DNA of 13,000 nucleotides from Antrodiella citrinella (taxonomy: Eukaryota; Basidiomycota; Agaricomycetes; Polyporales; Steccherinaceae): NCBI GenBank assembly GCA_004802725.1, contig SGPM01000481.1:2828-15827 (forward strand). The letters are read 5' to 3'. Made by a program: the position numbers and the translations under genes. Numbering within the stretch: position 1 is the first letter of the stretch; every line of letters begins with the position of its first letter. The notes beneath the pieces were generated by a model. That model did no database searches. It was not told the origin of the DNA and saw only the letters and a program-made list of their open reading frames with translations. Shown piece by piece: positions 8,327-13,000 of this stretch.

Positions 8327-10072
8327 ATGTCCACTATCATCATGCCCTCCGTCCTCCTCCTTGCCGTCCTCATCTTCCTTGCCTCCACCACACTCCTCGT
8401 CCTGCTAGGACTCACCTTGTTCCTCGGTCTCTGGTTCAATTCCGAAAACACCCGTACCACCAACTCGTCTCCTCGCCGCACCCCCGTCGTCGTTGGCGTC
8501 ACCCAGGAGGTTGTTACAACCTGGGAAACACGCGACGATGACGTGGATCCTTGGGAACAGACCAGCAGTCACGACTCATGGGGTGATCCCACCCCTCGCT
8601 GGAATCAACCCGTCACTGCAAACGACGCCGCCTGGGCAGCTGCCTGGAGCGCCGTCGCCCCTGAGCCAGCCAACGACACCCCTTCTGATCCCGTACTCTC
8701 CGGCCCTCTCGATGCGGACGCTACTCCTCTCGANCAATACCCTGCTGATCCCGTCCCATCCGAGCCAACTCCTTCCACTCCCGCTGAACCATCACCGTTA
8801 CCATCTTCCCCCATTTCACTGTCCCCCGTCCCGCTACGCCTTCGCCGCAGCACAACGCAGATCCCGCAGCGCCCTCGAGCGCCGCAGNNGGTAACGCCCT
8901 TCTACCAGCAGATCATGCGCCGCAGACGTCCTGCGACGCGCCTGCGCCGGAGCCGCAGCCTNCTTCNGACTCACCTCCTCCTTCCCCTTAAAACCACTGT
9001 CCNCCTTCGTTCTGTTTCCCTCATTCCCTTCGNCCTCATTGTCNTCTGTTCACTTCTTCCCTCNCATCCCTGTTCACNNTCATGGCTCCCATCCGCACCA
9101 ACCGTCCCTCGAGCAACTACACTCGCTCCACGTCCCTCGCCTCCTCTGCCCACGGCTTGCGTTTCGGCCAACTACTCCTCCTATTCCTCCACNCAGTTCT
9201 CCATTCCCCACGCCAATGTTGATCTCACCGCCATGCGTGACGCAGTTGGCGGATTCCTCGCTGCACCCGGCTCGTCGGTCGTCGACGTCCTCGCCAAGCT
9301 TCAACCATACCCAACGCTGACCACTCTCCTCATCGTCCTTCGTCACATGGAAGCAGCCCACCGTGTCGCCCATGGTGCGCTGCGCGAACCCAATTACACC
9401 ATCAACGGTATCAATGAGCTGCTCAACCGATTCCGCGCCATGATGGTCGAACTGGAATTCGTCCAGTCAGTCATCATCAATACGATGGTCATGGCTGACG
9501 TCAACCCTGAGTATCTGAGTGGCGAGAACCTTCCTCCTCCTCCATCTCCGTCTCCTCCTCCTCGTGTCCCCACACCACGTCCCCCGATGCCGCTGTCTTC
9601 CCCGGTCAGAGACACTCCGCCTGAATGGTGGGGAGATGTTCCCACCGCCTTCATCCCTCGCGCATGGGAGGTTACTGCTGTCGACCCAGCCGCCAACCCT
9701 CCTCGCACCAGTGACGTCACCGCTGGCCCCGTGTTACTGCAATGGGAACAGGAGAATCAGCTCTCCCCAGACTCGCCAGTCTTCGTCGAAGACCAAACAC
9801 CCGCGCTCTCGCCTGCACCCACACCCGTCACACCCCCTTCTCAGACCATGCGTGCCCTCTCCCCTCTCGGCTTCTTATCCACTCTCACCGACATCGACGC
9901 CGGCTACCTAGCTGACGACGAACACGACGAAGCCGAGGTCGCACAGATCCTGAGAGCATTCTCTCAGGACGGGGTCATATACCGCGACGAGCTGGCCCAA
10001 TTCATCAACAGTGGCGATTTCTGGCACCAGGAAGACTTTGTCATCCCGGAGGCTAATAGTGAATCGCAGTAG
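8327..10072 (+). CDS. extra 3' ORF (ORF3) with N-terminal membrane segment, function unknown
   Basis: 581 residues run from an ATG 44 nt after the pol stop; the same frame is also open back into the chromodomain codons. Residues about 8-37 are a long hydrophobic stretch (LLLAVLIFLAS, then LLVLLGLTLFLGLWF), a likely membrane anchor or signal anchor. A Trp-rich acidic segment follows with Trp at 66, 76, 85, 92, 103 and 107, then a Pro/Ser linker. Residues about 295-392 look helical, 403-430 are proline-rich, and 525-575 are acidic. Possible N-glycosylation sites are N46, N116, N282 and N356. I recognise no family. Position after pol is where env genes sit, but no C-terminal anchor, furin site or fusion peptide is visible, so I do not call it env. 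From about 8830 to 9200 another frame looks more protein-like (TAA at 8989-8991, new ATG at 9082). The true structure may be two proteins with frame damage here. Confidence 0.6.
   Translation: MSTIIMPSVLLLAVLIFLASTTLLVLLGLTLFLGLWFNSENTRTTNSSPRRTPVVVGVTQEVVTTWETRDDDVDPWEQTSSHDSWGDPTPRWNQPVTANDAAWAAAWSAVAPEPANDTPSDPVLSGPLDADATPLXQYPADPVPSEPTPSTPAEPSPLPSSPISLSPVPLRLRRSTTQIPQRPRAPQXVTPFYQQIMRRRRPATRLRRSRSXLXTHLLLPLKTTVXLRSVSLIPFXLIVXCSLLPXHPCSXSWLPSAPTVPRATTLAPRPSPPLPTACVSANYSSYSSXQFSIPHANVDLTAMRDAVGGFLAAPGSSVVDVLAKLQPYPTLTTLLIVLRHMEAAHRVAHGALREPNYTINGINELLNRFRAMMVELEFVQSVIINTMVMADVNPEYLSGENLPPPPSPSPPPRVPTPRPPMPLSSPVRDTPPEWWGDVPTAFIPRAWEVTAVDPAANPPRTSDVTAGPVLLQWEQENQLSPDSPVFVEDQTPALSPAPTPVTPPSQTMRALSPLGFLSTLTDIDAGYLADDEHDEAEVAQILRAFSQDGVIYRDELAQFINSGDFWHQEDFVIPEANSESQ
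9082..9222 (+). other. possible separate ORF start inside ORF3 (frame +1)
   Basis: An ATG at 9082 in a CT-rich setting opens a short frame (MAPIRTNRPSSNYTRSTSLAS...) with C-ending codons, ending at TGA 9220-9222. At about 9160-9200 the protein-like signal passes to the ORF3 frame. This suggests an ancestral second protein covering about 9082-10072 whose start has been put out of frame. Ambiguous bases are clustered here, so a base-calling error is equally possible. Confidence 0.3.
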
Positions 10073-10082
10073 GGTACTGCGA
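10064..10082. repeat. 8-bp perfect inverted repeat over the ORF3 stop
   Basis: TCGCAGTA and TACTGCGA flank a GGG loop. The ORF3 stop codon TAG (10070-10072) lies across the arm and loop, and the purine tract begins 10 bp later. It could form a hairpin in the element RNA; a role near the plus-strand primer is speculation. Confidence 0.5.
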
Positions 10083-10091
10083 GACCTAGAC

Positions 10092-10100
10092 GGGAGGTAG
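10092..10100 (+). other. polypurine tract (plus-strand primer)
   Basis: GGGAGGTAG lies immediately before the 3' LTR at 10101. This is the standard position of the RNase H-resistant purine tract that primes plus-strand DNA. It is short and interrupted by one T. Confidence 0.65.
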
Positions 10101-10555
10101 TGTTACAAACACGTGTGCGCTCTTATTCTTTTTCCCTTTCTTTTCCCTTTACTCCTCGTTATCCCCTTATTCTCTCATCCACTTCCTTCGTCGTACCCTT
10201 ACCCGCATATGGACTCCCATACGTATACCTAGTACGACTCACCCCCTTTCCTATTCCCTTACTGCGGATGAACCACCTTCGTTGACGCTCACCGTTCCAA
10301 CGGTTCCCCTTCGAACGATCCTCCTTTTACCTCCGCAGTCCTTTAGTACTGGAACGATCCTCCTTCAGATTCCGCAGTTCTCATACTTGTATAAATACCT
10401 GTACGCGTCGGTCAAGTTGTTCCCCAACTTGACCTCCTTGTTAATAGAGGTTATCTTCCACTCTGAACATCGTCCTCGTCTGCACATCGTCCTCATCGTC
10501 TCACTTGAACCTCGTCCTAGTTAGAACTCGTGCCGAAGTTACGCCTCACGTAACA
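10101..10555 (+). repeat. 3' LTR
   Basis: A 455-bp copy of 2387-2839 with the same TGTTAC and GTAACA ends. It carries a TATA box at 10390-10397 and a 10-bp-arm hairpin at 10410-10434 (one G longer than in the 5' copy). Differences from the 5' LTR are mostly C/T transitions scattered over its length. It ends 27 bp before the stop codon of the minus-strand gene on the right. Confidence 0.96.
10390..10397 (+). promoter_or_regulatory. 3' LTR TATA box
   Basis: TATAAATA, identical to the 5' LTR copy. It could drive outward transcription to the right, antisense to the neighbouring minus-strand gene. That effect is inferred from orientation only. Confidence 0.5.
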
Positions 10556-10582
10556 ATAATCATGCACAACAATAATACAAAT

Positions 10583-12999
10583 TCATGCAGACGACGCGGC
10601 CGAAGGAGCATAGTAATGGGCCTCTAACGTATCCGGAACAGCCAGAGGGATCGTAGGAAGACGCTTCAGCACTCCGTGGGCGGACCGAAGGTAGAACATG
10701 AAGATATGCTGATTATTGTGCCGATATAAGATCCTGCCACTCGGCCACACATACTTCGAGAGCAAATTCGTCATCTCGGACCCTCCCGGCCATACAGACA
10801 TGCAGACCGCGAAACGCTGCAACGCCTTCCCATGCTTGAAGTCATCCGAGGAGTTCAACAGATCTACCTCCAACGAACAGGTCCAGTCAGGAAGCACCGC
10901 ACCATCGCTACTCCAAATGGAGATGATCTGGTCAGAGCGAAGAAGGGCCTGGGCTGAATCGGCGTAGATGTGAGGGCAGAGTACACGATCCACATGGAAC
11001 AACTCCAGACGGAAATTCACCACTGACAATTCCCAGACTATCTCGTGCCAGAGGGCCGTGTGCTCGTTGACATCCGCCTGCGATAATTGCCAACGCCCCC
11101 ACTCCTGAGTCTCAGATTCATCATGAGGCTTGAACTGCGCGTGCACGCCAAATCTGACGTTGACATCGACCCGCTCGGCTCTGCGTCGCTGGTCTCCACG
11201 GACAAGAGTGTTCGTTCCCTTGCGCAACCGCTTATTTTTCCTTGGCTGAACATCGGGAACCGTTCAAGCAGGCCTGATATGCACTGGAAGCTGTGCGATA
11301 TCTGCGGCGGAGGAGAGCGGCTGGATGTCACCTGCGGGAATGTCTAGGATACAATAGTATTCGCCATCCATTGCGATCCGCCAGCACGACTTCGTCCACA
11401 GAACTCCATGACATGCGGAGTTCAGTGCCTGATTCAGACACCACACTCGAAATTGGAGCCAGTTGTGCAATCGACGACACCCAGATTTGCTCGTCACGTC
11501 AAGACCGTAGAAGAGTTGGGGACAAGGGAAGAAATACAGCAGACGGGCGCGGTTAACGTCTCCCAAACCAGAACTGACGACTACCGACGACCATCCCTGT
11601 GCCTCCACAGGTACCCATGCCTGCCTGGTCACATTAAGCTCCCCATGCTGCTGCGAAGACGGCCCAGCAACTGCTAAGGTCGACAGGCCAACAGAGGAAG
11701 AAGTGCCGGCGTGGTCCACTCGCATACGACTGCTTGGCGGTTCATCGGCGACGTCGTCGTCACTGTATGCAAGTGAGCGGAAGTGATCACCGGTCGGCGA
11801 GTCTGGACTATCCTGCTCTGCCTCGATGTCTACACCTGCTTTCGGGACTAAAAGCATGAGAAGAGGGTCAGTTGCAGTCCACTGAAAATCTCGAAATGCT
11901 TACCCCAAGATGCACTATCAGCATTGTCTGCCTGCACCATCTCGTCAATCTCCGCACCCAAATTATGATCACATATGTCCTCCCTGCGTTTGGCCTCCTC
12001 CGCCGACATGCCCGGTCTTACATCATCGAACGAAAACTGGACTCGCTCATTCGCAGTAGCTGTAGACTTCGCCTTGGATGCCCGTGCGGGATTGTATTCT
12101 TGCGCAGCAAGCACGAACGCCTGGCGAGACACGCTGACTACTTCAATCCTTTCCAGAAGGGTTGTTGAGATAGGAGTTTCGTACGCTTTGCGAGTCCAAG
12201 AAGGCGCATGCTCAGGACGGCAACCCAAGTGCATCATAAACGACGCGCTGAACGACTTCCGAGCGGAGACAGAGACAACGCTGTGATTGACAACTGTTGA
12301 GGAGTTAATGGTATCTAGCGGTCGAATGTACCAAACAGGGACCCCGACGCGATACATCTCTGCCACAAATGCTGTGTCGTCCGAGAATGCACCACGAAGA
12401 GGCAAGACCTTCTCGCTGAAGTCGTCCTGTGTGTTGAGCCGTGGCCAAATCACCGAATAATAGATCACCCAGCCTCGCAGGGCCAAAAGGACGCGCTGAA
12501 ACTCGCGAAAGAGGAGCATTGTGATGAAGGGCATCTGTCCACCCGTTTGGAGCTTCCGCATCGTGTGAAGTAGGCGAACACGTAAGACTTCAGCCTGATC
12601 CTCATCATGAGCAATCATTATTTTCTCGCTGTGAGACAAATCCTCCAGCGAGGGGGCCAACCGGTCCTGCAATTCAACGAACATGAATCCAACCTCCAGC
12701 ATGGCCGCACGCAAACGATGCAGAGTCTTGTCGTCTAAAGACCCGTACTCGCCAGATGGAAAAGCTTTCGAAATGACAAAATTCTTTTGCCGCATATGAG
12801 TCCAAGGGGCAAGGGGATCCGCGAAATTCGGGAGAACGTGAGCATCGTCGATGACAGGGAGGGACTGCTGTGTAGAAAACATGAGATCCGGATTGCCAGG
12901 TGCTGCGATGGCGAAGCGCGCTTTCTCGTCGTAGACTTGTGGCCATTTGAAGTACTCCAAGCCACCAAGCATGCCGTCCTCGTAGTACTGTACTCTCAA
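10583..12999 (-). CDS. uncharacterised fungal protein, 5' part beyond the window, internal in-frame stop
   Basis: The gene enters from the right edge and reads leftward. The first exon (12999-11904) has 365 complete codons, a 56-bp intron follows, and the second exon (11847-10583) ends at TGA 10583-10585. Across the intron the frame continues exactly. A TGA at 11264-11266 interrupts the second exon in frame: 559 codons lie before it within the window and 226 after it. The part after the stop still looks coding (for example RRRAERVDVNVRFGV and WELSVVNFRLELFHVDRVL), so this is probably a recently broken gene or an unrecognised recoding or splice event. Landmarks are GMLGGLEYFKWPQVYDEK, VLLALRGWVIYYSVIWPRL, and GVPVWYIRPLDT. 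From memory, proteins with a GVPVW-[FY]-[IV]RP segment form large uncharacterised families in mushroom-forming fungi; I could not check this. No signal peptide, membrane segment or catalytic motif was recognised. Confidence 0.7.
11264..11266 (-). other. in-frame TGA stop inside exon 2
   Basis: The codon after ...HIRPA is TGA, and the same frame resumes at once with basic, coding-like sequence. A single C-to-T change from CGA (Arg) would create it. The only frame-preserving GT-AG pairs of normal size that remove it use poor sites (for example GTGCAT to AATAAG, 54 nt). Confidence 0.65.
11848..11903 (-). other. spliceosomal intron, 56 bp
   Basis: On the minus strand it begins GTAAGC and ends CTTTTAG, with a CTGAC branch-point match about 25 nt before the end. 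It splits a codon after its first base, and both exons stay in one frame. Reading straight through reaches a stop within the intron. Size and sites are typical of basidiomycete introns. Confidence 0.88.
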
Positions 13000-13000
13000 A

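Larger units (their letters stand above)
2387..10555 (+). mobile_element. near-intact Ty3/Gypsy chromovirus LTR retrotransposon (Tf1/sushi-like)
   Basis: This is an 8,169-bp element bounded by two LTRs of 453 and 455 bp that begin TGTTAC and end GTAACA. Internal order is primer site, gag, pol with protease, RT, RNase H, integrase and a C-terminal chromodomain, an extra ORF, then a purine-rich tract before the 3' LTR. Integrase after RNase H defines Ty3/Gypsy, and the chromodomain defines the chromovirus branch. The self-complementary primer site is typical of the Tf1/sushi group. All long frames are open, and only isolated ambiguous bases interrupt pol. The 5 bp on each side (TCGAC at 2382-2386, ATAAT at 10556-10560) do not match, so there is no target-site duplication. 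Confidence 0.95.

Noticed and set aside
8327..10072. Calling ORF3 an envelope gene.
   Set aside because: Only position and one N-terminal hydrophobic segment support it; no C-terminal anchor, cleavage site or fusion peptide is visible.
10556..10582. Continuation of the broken left-hand gypsy pol on the right side of the element.
   Set aside because: The sequence is AT-rich and leads directly into the stop codon of a different gene; no RT or RNase H motif appears.
11264..11331. Intron removing the in-frame TGA, for example GTGCAT to AATAAG (54 nt) or GTGACA to TTCAG.
   Set aside because: The first has poor donor and acceptor sites; the second does not keep the frame.

Overview
The window looks like repeat-rich nuclear DNA from a basidiomycete fungus, probably an agaricomycete. 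This is inferred from the moderately GC-rich, C-ending codon use, a 56-bp intron, two lineages of Ty3/Gypsy retrotransposon, and a gene resembling uncharacterised families that are expanded in mushrooms. No prokaryotic gene, CRISPR array, rRNA or tRNA was found.

Layout: (1) 1-283 is thick with ambiguous bases and has no recognisable gene. (2) 284-2386, minus strand, is the 3' part of the pol gene of one Ty3/Gypsy lineage (end of RNase H, then integrase), cut off abruptly at 2386. (3) 2387-10555, plus strand, is an almost intact 8.2-kb Ty3/Gypsy chromovirus: LTR, primer site, gag, pol (protease, RT, RNase H, integrase, chromodomain), an extra 3' ORF, purine tract, LTR. (4) 10583 to the right edge, minus strand, is an uncharacterised fungal gene with one clear intron and an internal in-frame TGA.

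The chromovirus can be read mechanistically. The TATAAATA box in the LTR places the RNA start near 2705-2709. The 11 bases 2709-2719 are exactly complementary to 2842-2852, just inside the 5' LTR. That is the arrangement of self-primed Tf1-like elements, which fold the 5' end of their own mRNA onto the primer site instead of using a tRNA. The leader contains no ATG in any frame until the gag ATG at 3523, yet two long overlapping frames are open through it. Gag ends in GGGTTTT-TAG, followed after 6 nt by an 8-bp stem-loop, and pol lies in the -1 frame. This predicts -1 ribosomal frameshifting to make Gag-Pol. Downstream of pol is a third coding region of up to 581 codons with an N-terminal membrane segment and a tryptophan-rich stretch. 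It has no function I can recognise and may really be two proteins broken by frame changes in this copy.

The two LTRs differ at about 11 positions plus two 1-base indels. The element has no target-site duplication, and its flanks are unrelated: a broken gypsy pol on one side and a cellular-type gene on the other. Either recombination between elements or an assembly join must be considered.
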